Assembly: GCF_026151205.1 (NCBI RefSeq)
Contig: NC_087075.1
Location: forward strand, 12,880,303 to 12,944,302
From: Bolinopsis microptera
Taxonomy: Eukaryota > Ctenophora > Tentaculata > Lobata > Bolinopsidae
Direction: 5' to 3'
DNA length: 64,000 nucleotides
Under the pieces are notes generated by a model. The model was not told the origin of the DNA. It did no database searches and saw only the letters and a program-made list of their open reading frames with translations. This document shows, piece after piece, positions 31,888 to 43,800 of the stretch. The translations under genes and the position numbers were made by a program. How positions within the stretch are numbered: the stretch's first letter is position 1; every line of letters begins with the position of its first letter.

Positions 31888-33863
31888 GGTTTCGGAGCTC
31901 TTTGAACACGTGAATTGAACATCCCAACTTTACTCCTAGCAATATCACTAAATTGGCGCCCATCTATTGGATTGCGCTGTATTTTATCCACTATTAGCCT
32001 AGACAACTTAAAGATACCAGTAGACCCAAGATGGATGGCATCACTTTTATCCTTGAAACGACCGAACTGGTCAGCTAGTTTACCATCTTCACCAACAAAT
32101 TCATTAAAATCTAGAGTTCCCACCCTTGGGTTCATGTCAACATATTGAAATATAAGTTTGTTAAAATATAATGCTTTCTCGTTCAACCAGCCAAACTTAG
32201 TGGGTAGTACTGGCGAAACGGTAACCTTGGAGTATGGACATTTACGACATATATCATCAAGTTTTACCTTGAGATCACTGGCACACTGCTCGATATTTGA
32301 GCTCCGTTTCTTAATATCATTTACTCCACAATGAATAAAAATATTTCTGTAACCTTCACACAAACTTGGGTTAATCATATCAATAGTAAAACATTCTACC
32401 CTTTTCCCTGGCATTCTATGACCGAAACGTCCTTTCCCACTACCGAATTTCAAGAATCTGGTGTTGGAGTCTCCTATTATTATTGTTGCATTTTCGTTGT
32501 TAGATGTAACATAACGAAATGTAACACTATATCTTTTCTCACGTGTGGTTGGAGATTGATCTATTTGATGTTGCCAAACAGACTGAGATTGCTTACTCAT
32601 AACATATAGACTTTTTCCAGTAGCTGATACAGTTTTGGTTTCAGATCCTTCGACTTTACTGAATAGAACATCACAGGTACTGCCTAGTGATATAGTGAAG
32701 ATGTTACTATCAAACATTAGTGAGGCTTCGTTGTCCGAATGCTTCGGCAGCTCTGATTTCTCGTCAAGGTAGCGATTCACTAAACACTGATTAATGACAC
32801 TTTCAGGGAATTTGGCCTGGATGAGCGAAACAAGTTCAGTTAGGGGTTCAGGGATGTTTTTGGATATAGGTTTTGCAGCTTTGGCTCCTGGATAGTTGTA
32901 TGCATCCCCAAAGCTTATGACACCATGTCCTCTTTCTGAGTTTGCATCAAACTGTTCACTGAATGTGTCAAGGTATTCAGTGAGTTTATCCGAAAGTTCT
33001 TGGGCAACAAAATCTGGTGTGAATGACTCAATGTGACCAATGGAGGTGTCTATAGGATTTTGCACTGTATGTAAGTCAATCTTAGGATCTGGTTTTTCGA
33101 TATTGATATTAGGAAGGCCTATTGGGAAAGAAGGAAATGCAGTGTTACGTGGTACATCTGGAGTTGACATATCTGATGGTTTCATGTACTGATCAATGGA
33201 GAGAGTCAGGGTGTTAAGCTGGCCACTGATTGATTTGAGAGTGTCATTGTGCACCTTATCTCTCTTAAGAATGCTATTTTGAATAGCCTGAAGGGATTCA
33301 TGGAGGGTAGCATTTCCAGAAATGGAGTCAGCAGCTACGGAAGAAGCAACTGCTACTTCATCGATGGGGTTGTCACCGATAGACAACCTTTTACCCCCTA
33401 TTACTGCACATACTTTCTCTGACAGAGAAAGTAGGGACAGAAGGCCGTCTGCCAGGGTATATTTGTTAAGTGTTGAACAGTTTTTGATGATTGTAGGGGT
33501 CAACGTTGCAAATTGGTCTACTTCTACTTTCAAAGTACTACAAAAGTTCAGTTTGATATTGTCTACTTCAGATCGTAAGTTTTTTGAATGGGCCAAAAGA
33601 ATTGTATCAAAAGGTGTTGAAGCATTGGTACAAAATGAAACAAAACTGCTTACGTCTGCTTCACAGTCCTCAGGGGTTCTGTTCTCTGCAACAGCTTCTG
33701 AGGATTCAGGTGCAGCAGGGGCTGATGTCTGATTGTCTTTAATCTGGGACCCCAAATCATGCCTTTCATTGTCATTTCCTTTGTTATCTTCCTGAAAGAC
33801 ATAATTTGAGGTACCCAGCCCCACTGGCTGTTGATCGGTTTGACCGGATTCCACCATTCTCAA
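31884..33863 (-). CDS. LINE ORF1 with AlkB-like and SGNH-esterase domains
   Basis: 659 aa. The N-terminal ~300 residues are low-complexity or helical. Residues 314-452 fit the AlkB 2-oxoglutarate/Fe(II) dioxygenase fold: ISFGDAYNYPG, NQCLVNRYLD, iron ligands H375-x-D377 and H432, ISLGS, and the RxxxxxR end (R444...R450, RYSVTFR). Residues 460-628 fit an SGNH hydrolase/esterase: GDSN (464-467), GVND (513-516) and a D-x-x-H dyad (D608/H611). ORF1 esterase domains are known from CR1/L2-type LINEs; the attached AlkB domain is the unusual part. AlkB proteins remove alkyl lesions or methyl groups from nucleic acids, so activity on element RNA is a possible but unproven role. Confidence 0.85.
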   Translation of the reverse strand: MRMVESGQTDQQPVGLGTSNYVFQEDNKGNDNERHDLGSQIKDNQTSAPAAPESSEAVAENRTPEDCEADVSSFVSFCTNASTPFDTILLAHSKNLRSEVDNIKLNFCSTLKVEVDQFATLTPTIIKNCSTLNKYTLADGLLSLLSLSEKVCAVIGGKRLSIGDNPIDEVAVASSVAADSISGNATLHESLQAIQNSILKRDKVHNDTLKSISGQLNTLTLSIDQYMKPSDMSTPDVPRNTAFPSFPIGLPNINIEKPDPKIDLHTVQNPIDTSIGHIESFTPDFVAQELSDKLTEYLDTFSEQFDANSERGHGVISFGDAYNYPGAKAAKPISKNIPEPLTELVSLIQAKFPESVINQCLVNRYLDEKSELPKHSDNEASLMFDSNIFTISLGSTCDVLFSKVEGSETKTVSATGKSLYVMSKQSQSVWQHQIDQSPTTREKRYSVTFRYVTSNNENATIIIGDSNTRFLKFGSGKGRFGHRMPGKRVECFTIDMINPSLCEGYRNIFIHCGVNDIKKRSSNIEQCASDLKVKLDDICRKCPYSKVTVSPVLPTKFGWLNEKALYFNKLIFQYVDMNPRVGTLDFNEFVGEDGKLADQFGRFKDKSDAIHLGSTGIFKLSRLIVDKIQRNPIDGRQFSDIARSKVGMFNSRVQRAPKP

Positions 33864-33916
33864 AGTGAGATGGGGTTGAGCAAGTTCAAGATAGAGACTG
33901 CTCAGCGGTTTCGGGT

Positions 33917-33936
33917 CCTCAAATTATTTGTTATAT
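33917..33936. repeat. 20-bp direct repeat, left copy (partner 40247)
   Basis: CCTCAAATTATTTGTTATAT is identical at 40247-40266. Candidate target-site duplication around the 6.3 kb between them, which holds the broken LINE. Confidence 0.75.
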
Positions 33937-33951
33937 AGTAGTGTTGAAAGT

Positions 33952-34545
33952 TTGTAGCGCGAAGTTTGTAGTTCGATGCACTACTTGGCCGCGCCGCGCA
34001 TCCATCAATTTTTTTAATTAATTTGAAAATTAAACTAATTATTATATGTGTTGTAGCGCGATGCACCACTGGGTCGCGCGCGCATCCAATAATGCTTCTC
34101 ACAACCCGATCTTATGCAGATCGGCGAGATACGAAGGATTGACATCGTGAATCAATTATATGCAGCCCAAAGGTACTTGATCAGTTTGGCCTTAAACGTA
34201 GAAATCCGCTCTGACTGCCGGATACATGACATACTGGTAGACAATTCCATTTCAGCATAGATCTGTGAAAGAAGCTATTTCAGAAGGCATCCGAGCAGGG
34301 CACAATAGTACTCATGTAAGTTGAAGCTTATCCGACCTATCAATTATATGTGCCTAGTGTATCGGGTGCCCTCTGGACGGCATAGGACTATATAAGTAGG
34401 GAGCGAAACTGGAATTATGCGATTCACTATTTTATAGAAGGTCATAAGATCGTTATAAATAAACTTCTGTTTAACAGGGAGAATATTTAATTTCTTTTGC
34501 TCTGTAGCAAGTTTATCCTAATTATAACGGGAGCAGGTAAGGGTT
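33952..34545 (+). mobile_element. possible solo LTR or promoter-bearing repeat
   Basis: Begins with TGTAGCGCG-type sequence shared with 26952. A TATA-like CTATATAAGTAG at 34388 is followed about 70 nt later by AATAAA (34459-34464) and a T-rich stretch, an order typical of LTRs (U3-R-U5). No partner LTR, gag or pol seen. Alternative: an unclassified dispersed repeat. Confidence 0.3.
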
Positions 34546-34559
34546 CACCATTGTTCCAT

Positions 34560-35515
34560 TAAATGCTTCTCGCAAGATCGGCGAGATGCACCACTTGCCC
34601 TCGTCTAGCTGTGTCCAATGTCGACCAAAATTGGACGGTGGCGATTAGATTTAGACTGTTAATTCTGTTTTTTTAATTGTATCACATTCAAACGACGATT
34701 TTGCACCACCCCCCACTACACTGACCTAGCCGGTTTTCTTTTCAATAAATTGTAGACCAATTTACTGAAAAAAATTGTATTTTTTAAAAAAATTGTATTT
34801 TTTTTTAAATTGTATTTTACTTACTGACACAGCTAGAGCAATCCATACAATTCTCGCTGTGAACAAACATTATACTGCCTACTATAACAGCCCAGATTTC
34901 CACTGAAATTTCAAATGCTGGCTAGTGCATAGTGCTATAGGACCACAAAATTTGAACTTACAAATTCGATAAACTTTTATCTTGGCATATAATATAACAT
35001 TTCTAAACATATCTGTAAATAATTGGATTTGTGTTTAACTTAAATTATTTCAGGATTAAAGCTATTGAGTAAAAAATTAAGTAATCATCACTTTGTATCC
35101 TGGCGTATCCTTGTATATATATATAACTCTAAAACTCTGGTCACAAGAGCAACTGCCTAAACGTGCAGAAGTGAAAACAAATAAATAAAATACTAGCAAT
35201 CCTTTAAATTCGCAATAAATAAGTTCGTTCAATGTCATTATATAATTCTAAAACCACATATATGTGACCAGTAAATAATTTAATTGGTCTATAGACTACT
35301 GTATAAAATTCTCAATATAAACTTTTAAACAATAATAAATTAATTAAAAAACACACAACAACCTTTGGTGTGTAAGAATGATTAAACAGCCTCATTTTGA
35401 CACAAAATATCTTCATAATATTATAGTATATGCTATAATATTAGAACTGTTAAGTTGAGTTCAGGTAACAGAATTTAACTGTAATAGAACCTCTGCTGTG
35501 TTATCCACTGTTGAG
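34560..35515. other. repeat-derived AT-rich spacer
   Basis: 34562-34595 repeats the GCTTCTCGC...GGCGAG hairpin seen at 27010 and 34090. CACATTCAAACGACGATTT at about 34686 recurs in the hAT-type MITE at 57690. The remainder is AT-rich with no supported gene. Confidence 0.55.
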
Positions 35516-35649
35516 ATGTAGCCATATCTTCGTCCGGTCTAACATTGACCCCGGCTCATGAAATATATGCTTCGTCCGGTCTAACATTGAACCCGGCTCA
35601 CTAATCATAGGGATGGTGTAGTTATGGTAGTTGGAATATAATCAACTGT

Positions 35650-37230
35650 TTAAAGTTTTATCTCTATTCGAAGGAATTCTTCTGCATCCTTTGTTATTTC
35701 CAGTGCTAGATCAAAGAACTCACGAAGTCTGCTCCATGATATCAACATTGAGTTCCCACCATAGCCTTGGTTTTTGATGTTGTGGAAAGGGTGTCTTTCA
35801 AGAAGCTCACTCATTTTGTTCCTTTTATCTGCTTGTACATCAGGACAGTCGGTAAGCAGGTGAAGTGAATTTTGAGCCCCTCGCCTACAATCACACAGTG
35901 GAGAATCAAATTTACTGCTTTTGAAGCGGTGAAGAAATTCATTCATTATGTTGTTCGGATAGAACAAGCTTAGAAACAAGGTTTCAAGTTGCCTTGATGT
36001 TTTGGGCGGAAACTTGAGCTTTGTGGCGCTCACTGTAGGTGCCTCTGTATACCCTTCCAGCTGGTACTGGCTGTTTATGGACGATTGCCAAAGCTGTTCA
36101 CTGTAATGTTTCATCACTGATTTACTGTAGCTGCATCCTTTTATTGATAGACTGGTGAGTTTTTCTAGATCATGGTTATTTATGATTTTTAGATCCTCAT
36201 TAGTGAAGTGTTCAGGAAGTATCGAAGATTTCCACAATAGAAACTGAAATACATCTTTTACTTTTCCAGTTAGTGCGCTGTAACTGCCTGATTTCATTTG
36301 GTCATCAATAAGGTGTTTCAGTGGATCCTCTTTATTCGGGAATATATTCAGTTTAAGGATGTGCTTCACTGAGTTCACTTTGTTTGATATGTTGAGTGGC
36401 AACACACCAAGTATCATTTCAGCTGTAGTTAGTCTTACATTGAACACTGCACCCAAAGCTGCTTTTATAGTCCTATACCAAGCGCTTTCAATTTCTTTGA
36501 TACTTCTATTATTGATCCAGACAGTTCCAGCATAGTGGATCCGTGAATATATGAGAACTTCAATTAGCCTTACAATGACATGTTGTCTGAATCCCCAGTT
36601 GCGGTTTGTATACTTGCATATTGTAGCCCACCGGCCAAGTATCTTTCTGTTAATATCCTTTGCGTGCTCGATGTAGGTGAGCTTTCTATCCATTATCAAG
36701 CCTAGTACTTTGGTCTTTTCGACGAATTTGATCTCGTTGCTACCAAGACGAAATGACAATGGAAGAAGCGTTTCATCGTTTTCTGCAGTTCCGAATCCAA
36801 TTAGTTCAGTTTTTCCGGGATCACAGTTTATTATCATTCTCCATGTTATACTCCATTTATAGATGGCATAACATGTCATCTGTAGATTGAGAAGACACTG
36901 GTGTGTTGTTTCACCTCTGACCCTTAATGTTCCATCATCCGCAAACTTGAAAACCCCTATATCTGGGTTGAGGGTGAGATCCTGTGCAAGGTCATGCAAA
37001 AAGAATTTGAATAGAATTGGAGACAATGCTGAACCTTGTGGTAGTCCAAATTCTCTACATGCTCTAATGAAGCCAGTATAGTTGTTGAATACAAGATGAA
37101 CTTTTCTGTTGAAGAGGAAGCTGTTTATAAGTCTCCACATACTTCCGGATACTCCAAAGTCGGACAACTTTTTCATGAGACCTTTTTTCCAAACACTATC
37201 AAAAGCTTTTTCAAAATCTATAAAGATTTT
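35650..37230 (-). pseudogene. LINE reverse transcriptase, N-terminally deleted
   Basis: The frame enters at IFIDFEKAFDSVWKKGLMKK (RT block A), then GLPQGSALSPILF and FKFADDGTLRV (catalytic FADD). A long thumb/C-terminal region ends with a CxC...H...C zinc motif (CDCRRGAQNSLHLLTDCP). RT blocks before the first catalytic Asp are missing, and the frame differs from the upstream endonuclease, so the two parts were joined by an internal deletion near 37225-37235. The frame reading 37383-37235 upstream of it is a shadow of the endonuclease ORF. Confidence 0.85.
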
Positions 37231-38650
37231 CATTAGATTCAAGACATTCCTTATAGATTCTGTTGACATCTTCATAGAACTTTGCATCAAAATCTGTTCC
37301 TTTTTCCAGCAAATGTTTACCTGCAAAGAAGCTATCAAATAGTATTTCTTCAATGTCTTTAGAATCTGTGATAAGATCACCACTTGCTTCCTTGAAGGGC
37401 TCTACCTTGTTGTCACGTTTTTTAGAAAACATCCGATTGAATTCTTTCCAAAACTTTGTACATTGGGAGGCATTGAGATTGTTAGTCTTCGTTAAAATGA
37501 ACTTTTGACACTCTTTTTTCCTAGTTTCATCAAACAAACCTTTGGCATGATCTAGGGCAGCTTTGTTCGACAAGGTGTTACGTTTCATATATAATCTCTT
37601 TGCGTCTCTAAGTGCTTTAGACATTTGAGTAAGTCTATCTGTCCAGTAAGGTTTGCTATGTGGGGTGGATTTCTTGTGTGTTGCAAACTTAGATGTTGCT
37701 GCATGGATTGTTGAGTTGATGGTGTCCCATTGAGATGTAGCATCACTGTCAAAGAAGTCTGCTTTCTTTGCTATTAGATCATCCTCAATATAATCTGACC
37801 ATTTTGCCCAGTCGATTGAGCTTAAGTCGATTTTCATCTTAGGGGGTGCTGGTGAGTTTTCAACACATGCTGTTTTTATTGATGATAAAATAGGCACATG
37901 CCCACGTATTGGAGCACCTGAGAATAGTTCTGCATCGATATCTGTTTTCATATCAGTAAATAGATGCTCAGTTGCTGTGGATGTAATCATAAAGTCTATC
38001 AAACTATTTCCATTGTCAGATAGGAATGTTGGTTCTGCACTACTAATAATGGTATAGTCTTGAAACTTCAGTTCAGTTGCAATCTGCTTACCGTAAGAGT
38101 TTTCAGTATTATCACCCCACATCTGGTGTCTTGCATTGTAGTCTCCAAAAGCTATAACTCCCTTAGCGTTCAGTTGGGTAGACAACTTCTTTGCACTTTC
38201 AAGCATAGCCAGTAAGTCCTTCACAGCATCTTTATAGTTGAGCTTTAGATAAACTGAGCCTACAATGAATCTGAATGCCTTCCCGGTAACAATGCTCCAA
38301 GCTGAGTCAATGTTTTTAGATTGTTTTGATATTTCAACTAATGGTGTTATGCAAAGTTTTCGTGTGTTGACATATATCATTGCACCTCTGTTAGCTGATG
38401 AATTGCAATCTGTTACATAATTCATGTACTTGAGATCTAGGTTGCGTTCATCAGAAGTGAACGATTCCTGGACAGCTAATATATCTATACTACTGTCATA
38501 ACAATACTTGTCTAGTGCAAAGCGACTCCTGTCAGACATCCCACAGATGTTTATAGAACATAAATTATAACCAAATTTAGTAGATAGTGTGGATCCATTG
38601 TGTTGAAGTGAAGCATTAGAATCCATATTGTGATCTTTGTTTGATTTCAT
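37211..38650 (-). pseudogene. LINE APE-type endonuclease part of ORF2
   Basis: The ORF2 start (38650) overlaps the ORF1 stop by 35 nt. The endonuclease has NICGM, VQESFTS, GDYNARHQMWG, SLIDFMITS and GHVPI. A linker follows to YKECLESNE, where the frame is cut by the deletion into the RT. The final SDH motif of APE endonucleases reads RGH here. Confidence 0.85.
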
Positions 38651-39265
38651 CCAGTTTCTGCTTCATCACTTCACAGGATTTGTCCCCAGTAATATGCCCA
38701 TCCTTTTTGCAGTGAACACATTTCTTTGACGAGCTTTCACATACATTAGTTTCATGTCCTTTATCACCACACTTTCCACATTGGCTAGTTTCACTGCGGC
38801 AGCGTCTTGCTATGTGTCCAAATACTTGGCATCTATTGCATTTTATTACTCTTGGAACCGGTTTAAACTCCTCAACTATGAATCTTTGTTCAATGATCTT
38901 AATTCTATTTGACATAACCTCCAAGAGATGATTTCTGGAATTGAATGTCATCTTAATGGTTCCGCCAAAGTTTCCATTTCTTTTGAAGAAGTCTACATCG
39001 GATACTTCATATTTATCCATGATCGATTTCTTGATATCCTCCTCTGATGCATCAAGATAAACATGTTTTACAATCCCACTTGTGTGCAAAGAATCAGGTG
39101 ACACGACCCCTTCATTACCACCAAACAGATCTCTTTTCCAATTATCTGACACCGTTTTAGTTTCCCCTGGATTATCAAGTTCAATCTTGAAGGAACCCCC
39201 AGCAGTTACCCTGCAGTTCCTGATAATAACACCTGGGTATTCTTTATTGAATGCCTTTCTTATAC
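38616..39265 (-). pseudogene. LINE ORF1, 3' part with three CCHC zinc knuckles
   Basis: The frame is open from about 39265 (RKAFNKEYPGVIIRNCRVTA). It ends with three CCHC knuckles (CNRCQVFGHIARRC, CGKCGDKGHETNVC, CVHCKKDGHITGDKSC). It also contains an RRM-like segment of the kind found upstream of such knuckles in I/Jockey ORF1. Confidence 0.85.
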
Positions 39266-40009
39266 CTTTACTTCTCTGATGTCAACAGACATAGGTTTAC
39301 GTACCAACAAAGTTCTCTTGTTTCTTTCCTCTGTTTCTTCAACCTTAACAGCTTTGTTTTGTGTGGAGAGTTGTTTAACAAGTTGGTCTGCAGCCTTGTT
39401 AATATTCAGCTTATTACCAGTAAGAGCAGAAGAGTAGCTTTTTAAATCACTGATTTTGTCGATTTTCGATGTGTGTTCGTCCACTTTGGTTGTTACATTT
39501 GTGACTTTTCGTTGGATACGCCTAAGCTGTGTAGCAACATCATTCATGGCATGATTACAATGTGGACAGAATGTTTTGATATAGCTAGGGGAATCTTTGA
39601 GTGCATCATAAAGCTTAGCACTTATAGGATGGTCATTGCAACTATTATGAAAAAAGTTTTCACAGCCACTGCAGTGTAATCCAAACCCAGTATCATTGCG
39701 GTCGTCTGTAACCTCACCCGCACATACAACACATGGGTATTTTAAGGTATTTTTACCATCTACATGTGGGAAAATACCACTAACTAGCTCATCAGTTGTT
39801 TCAAAGTCTATAAAGTTCCCATTTCTGTCAAACTTTCCCAATATTGCCGCATTCTCATAACCTGACAGGTGTCTAGCAAATACAGCACTGCATCGGAGTA
39901 GTTCTATTCGTCCATCTGCATCATAGGCACTAGGTGCTTTCAGGTGCAGTTTCTTCAGTATCAGGTTAATCTGAGGGGTAGATAAATCAGTCAAAGGTGT
40001 TGAGCTCAT
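39260..40009 (-). pseudogene. LINE ORF1, 5' part with PHD-like finger
   Basis: Starts at ATG 40009 (MSSTPLTDL). A PHD-like finger spans C97, C100, C115, C118, H123, C126, C148 and C151 (PCVVCAGEV ... HCSGCENFFHNSC ... FCPHC), followed by a coiled-coil stretch. A single frameshift near 39265 separates it from the zinc-knuckle part. Confidence 0.8.
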
Positions 40010-40246
40010 AATAGCTCAAAAACGAAGGCTGGAACACGTCTGGAACAGGTTTGTTTCTATCAAAAAATCAAACTTAATCACCAACCGGAAAGGTTCAGAA
40101 CTTGTGGGTCTGACTCCCTTAATAGATTTGTGAAGAGGGGAAGGAGAAGCAGGACTTCTCGGGTCTGGAGAGGAGAAGCAGGACTTCTCGGGTCTGTGCT
40201 ATGTCACTTGTCACTTGTCGTCAGTTATCGTTCAACATTACACATA

Positions 40247-40266
40247 CCTCAAATTATTTGTTATAT
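40247..40266. repeat. 20-bp direct repeat, right copy (partner 33917)
   Basis: CCTCAAATTATTTGTTATAT, identical to 33917-33936. Confidence 0.75.
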
Positions 40267-40829
40267 CCTTGTATCACATCAGACGTTTGTTGATGTGAGG
40301 AAGCTTATTTCACTAGTGGTTTACTACAATCAATCCACATGAAAACAACAATTTCAACACATAATTGATGATTTAATGCACAATGCCCTTTGAAAGCTCC
40401 TGCTAAAACAAACTTTTCGTATCTCTTATATGTTTTAAAACAAATCCTCCTCCACAATGCCCTGTGTAACAGTGGACTCCAATATATATATGTTAGCTGT
40501 GGACGTAGCTCCTCAGTTTTTTTAATAAGTGGAATCACCCAACGCAATAAGTTGAACACTGGATGAGATAGCAGAATTGTCTCTGATTTGCGTAAATAAA
40601 TTCATTAAGAAATAGGGAATATCTAGGGCAAGTTTCTTGTGTGGACTGTTATAATATAAGCATTGACAACCCAACATCTGATGGCAATCAGACAATTTAC
40701 GATAGATCTTTAGTATTAGTCATGTATATAATTGTAATTATTTAGTATGTAATTTAAATACATATCAATGAATTAGACCCAACACTTAATAGATACGTTA
40801 ATCGTATATTTATTTTCAATATAGATGAC
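40267..40829. other. LRRIQ1 upstream region
   Basis: AT-rich. A splice-like acceptor (TTTTCAATATAG, 40824) precedes the first coding exon, so a 5' untranslated exon probably lies in or before this stretch. No X-box clearly seen. Confidence 0.4.
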
Positions 40830-43800
40830 ATGAAAATTGAAATTGATGATGCCTGGGCTGAAAACGAACTAGAAAAACAACTGAGATGTTTGACTCCCAT
40901 TGATGATTTGGAGGAGGCTGAGTATAAGCTAAATCAGTTAAAATCTTACAAAGGAGATGAAAACTTAGTTTCAGGTACTATAAATCATTATACACATAAT
41001 TGATAATTGTCAAAAAATTGTCTTTTCTCTCAATATTGAATAAATTATTGGAAACATATTAACAGCTTGTTTTATTAGGAATAAGATTCATGATCCATTG
41101 TTTTAGACAGCACTTTTTGTTGGACATTAATGTTGCCGCTTGCCTACTAACATTATTTTCAGACACACAAGAGAATTTCGAACTTCCCACAGAGGATTCG
41201 CTTCCTGACTCAGCTGAATTATTCTTGTCCCTCATACAGCACGCCAGTCAAGCTGTCGAGCAAGAACTGCAAGAGTGCCAAACTCTTGTTGACAAACAGG
41301 TTTTCAATATTGATAGATATTAAGATTACAATTATTGTTTCAATTATGTAGCTGTCGTTATCAATAATTGATATTTTTCCTTCCAATAAAAATTGTGTAT
41401 TATATTAAGTTCATTGGGCCTGGCTGAATAAATTGCTTACACAGATTTCTGCCTTTTTAAGTTTTTGAGTCATCACTATTATTATCTACTATGTAACAGT
41501 AAATAGGAAGTGTAGTGATAGTTGGATAATGAATATCTAGTGATACTTGATGAAGTATTGTAACATAGGTTTTACCTAGATAGAACAGTATACAATCAAA
41601 ACAGAATCGGATGAAAATGAAGATGAGTGGGAGGAAGAGTTTATACTGAATAACGCTACTGACATAATTGAGCAACCTTTCTCTTCCAATGTATGTGCTA
41701 TAATTATAATACTTTTCTTTAATTATCATTCATGTCCATAAATCAAGTCAAACTTGAAACCCAAACAGGTCCTGAAATTTAATTGTATAGTTTCTCAAAA
41801 ATACAATAATAGTAGTATAGTTTTTAATGATATTCTCAGATATCAACGTTTTCAATTGAATTAATTCCACCATTCCTACCAGGAAGATAGCTCAAGTTCA
41901 GAGCATAAATATGCCGAACCCAACTTAAAGACTTACCATGACCAACTCAAACTGCAATCTGACCTTCCTATGTATAAGGTCATTTTATTAATATTATATC
42001 AGTAATTTAAAAAGTCACGTGATGTGAAAATTATTTCCAACTGACAGAATATTATGATTCGTGCACAGTTTTGTCATCATTGTTAATTAAAAGCCGCTTT
42101 CGAGATTCTAATTTCCCATTTTATTTCGTCAATATGTTTAGTATGCTGAAGTTACAGTCTCAAGGCAAGCGGAACTTGATGAACAGAGAAAAGCAGAGCT
42201 TGAAGCGGAAGCGGAACGAAAAACAAAAGAGGAAGAAAAAAACAGACGATTAGAGAATGACAGGAAGAGGCTTGAAGCTTTGCAGCAGGTACTAAATCTT
42301 GTGAAAATTGAACATAACCTTAATTGAAGTTAACATAATAAGTTATTTTGTATCTAGTAAGTTAATCAATATTATATCATGATATTGGACTGTTGCATTC
42401 TTCAGGAGGAGTTAAAAAAGATAGAGAACGAAATGAGGCTAGCGGAGGAGACTTTACAAAAAGAGTTGCAAGAACACGAACTGAAAATAAAACAACTAAA
42501 TGAGCAGCTTCTTATTGAAAAGAAACTGCATGAGGATGAAGTGAAAAGGTTGGAAGAAGAAAAGCAGAGGAAGAGGAATTTATCTGCCGCCAAGATTCAA
42601 GCTCATTTTAGAGGCATGAGGTGGGTAGGTTTTATTACAGTGGACTTTTTTCCAATCCAGACAAGAAGGATTTGAGATGTTGCCATTGAATAGTTACACT
42701 TTATCACAATAAGATAAAATTCTGAAATTTACCAATCTGTAGTTAAATTGATATTTTATAAAATTTTATTCGAGTTTTATTTCAAATGATATAGCTACAT
42801 TCCATAATCCATATACTAAATTTAAGGCTATCATTACAAATTCTTTTCAGGACGAGAAAGGAACACGGAGCAGAGCTTGACAGAAGAATAGCACAGAAAA
42901 AAGAAGAACTGATGGAAGAGCAGTTAAAATACTACGAAGAACTGATCAGAAAAGAAAAGGAGGCCGTGGAAGCAGAACTTGAACAGAGGAAAGCGGACGA
43001 GGAAAAAAGGAAGAAGGAGGAGCAAAGGACGGAGGAAATTAGAATAAGACACTTGGAGAAAATAAGGAAGAAAGAGGTAGAAGAAACGAAGATGAAGTTG
43101 GAATTTGATGAGAAAGAAAGAGCTAGGATAAAGGAAGAGGAAGAGCGATCAAATCTCATGTCAGCACAAGTTTTACATTGGTTAAAGGAAAATGAGACCG
43201 ACAGCAGTGGGAGCCCACTCGAAAATGTGTCAGTGGTTAAAAAAACAGAAGAGGTTGAAATCGTTCAGACGAAGGCCAAAGACACAAGCTCGTCCAGTGA
43301 ATGTGCTAGCGAAGCCATTAGCAATATGTTTGTTGGTGAATTTAAAGAAGAGCGGGAAACCCTCAGGAAAGACGCTGATGTCTCTAGTGCTAATAACAAT
43401 CTAACAAGAGATTCAAATCAAAACTCACCTTCGGATCAGAACAATATGAATAAAATCCAGAAAGTCGATAATTTCAATGCCAATCAGAGCGCTGTGCTCG
43501 ATAACAAAGTAACGACCACACTTCCAGAGAATGATAATGATAGAAAGAGTAAGTCATCTTTCCTTGGTAACATCGCCACCAAGGCAAAGAATTTCTTTAA
43601 ATCCTCGTCCAATGAGTTGTCCGCTGATACTAGGAAGGAGATAGGAAATGAAAACTCCGATCAATATGGTAAAGTGATTGTATGTTCTACACGCTCAATC
43701 GAGGATGAAAAGATTTTAAAGGAAGAAAAGAAAAGTGTTTCAGCTGAAACGCTTGCAACATCTGCAACAAATGCAACAGGATCTGCTCAAATTAAAGATG

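Larger units (their letters stand above)
28205..33916 (-). mobile_element. apparently full-length CR1/L2-group LINE
   Basis: Two uninterrupted ORFs (33863-31884 and 31887-28384) in 5'-ORF1-ORF2-3' order on the minus strand. A short 3' UTR ends in a TTA/poly(T)-type simple repeat on the minus strand (ATAATAATA at 28213-28233 plus strand). CR1/L2 clades usually end in short tandem repeats instead of poly(A). Both frames open suggests recent activity. Exact ends not determined. Confidence 0.8.
35520..40246 (-). mobile_element. non-LTR retrotransposon, PHD/CCHC ORF1 type, defective
   Basis: Minus-strand order: ORF1 (40009 to 38616, one frameshift near 39265), endonuclease (38650 to about 37230), RT (about 37230 to 35650, missing its N-terminal third). 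The 5' leader has a 28-bp tandem duplication (AGAAGCAGGACTTCTCGGGT at 40146 and 40172). The 3' UTR has a duplicated CTTCGTCCGGTCTAACATTG (35527, 35570). Plan resembles the I/Jockey group. Inactive. Confidence 0.8.

Noticed and set aside
41580-41690. Suspected frameshift in LRRIQ1 exon 3
   Set aside because: On rechecking the base count the exon is 111 nt and in phase; no frameshift.
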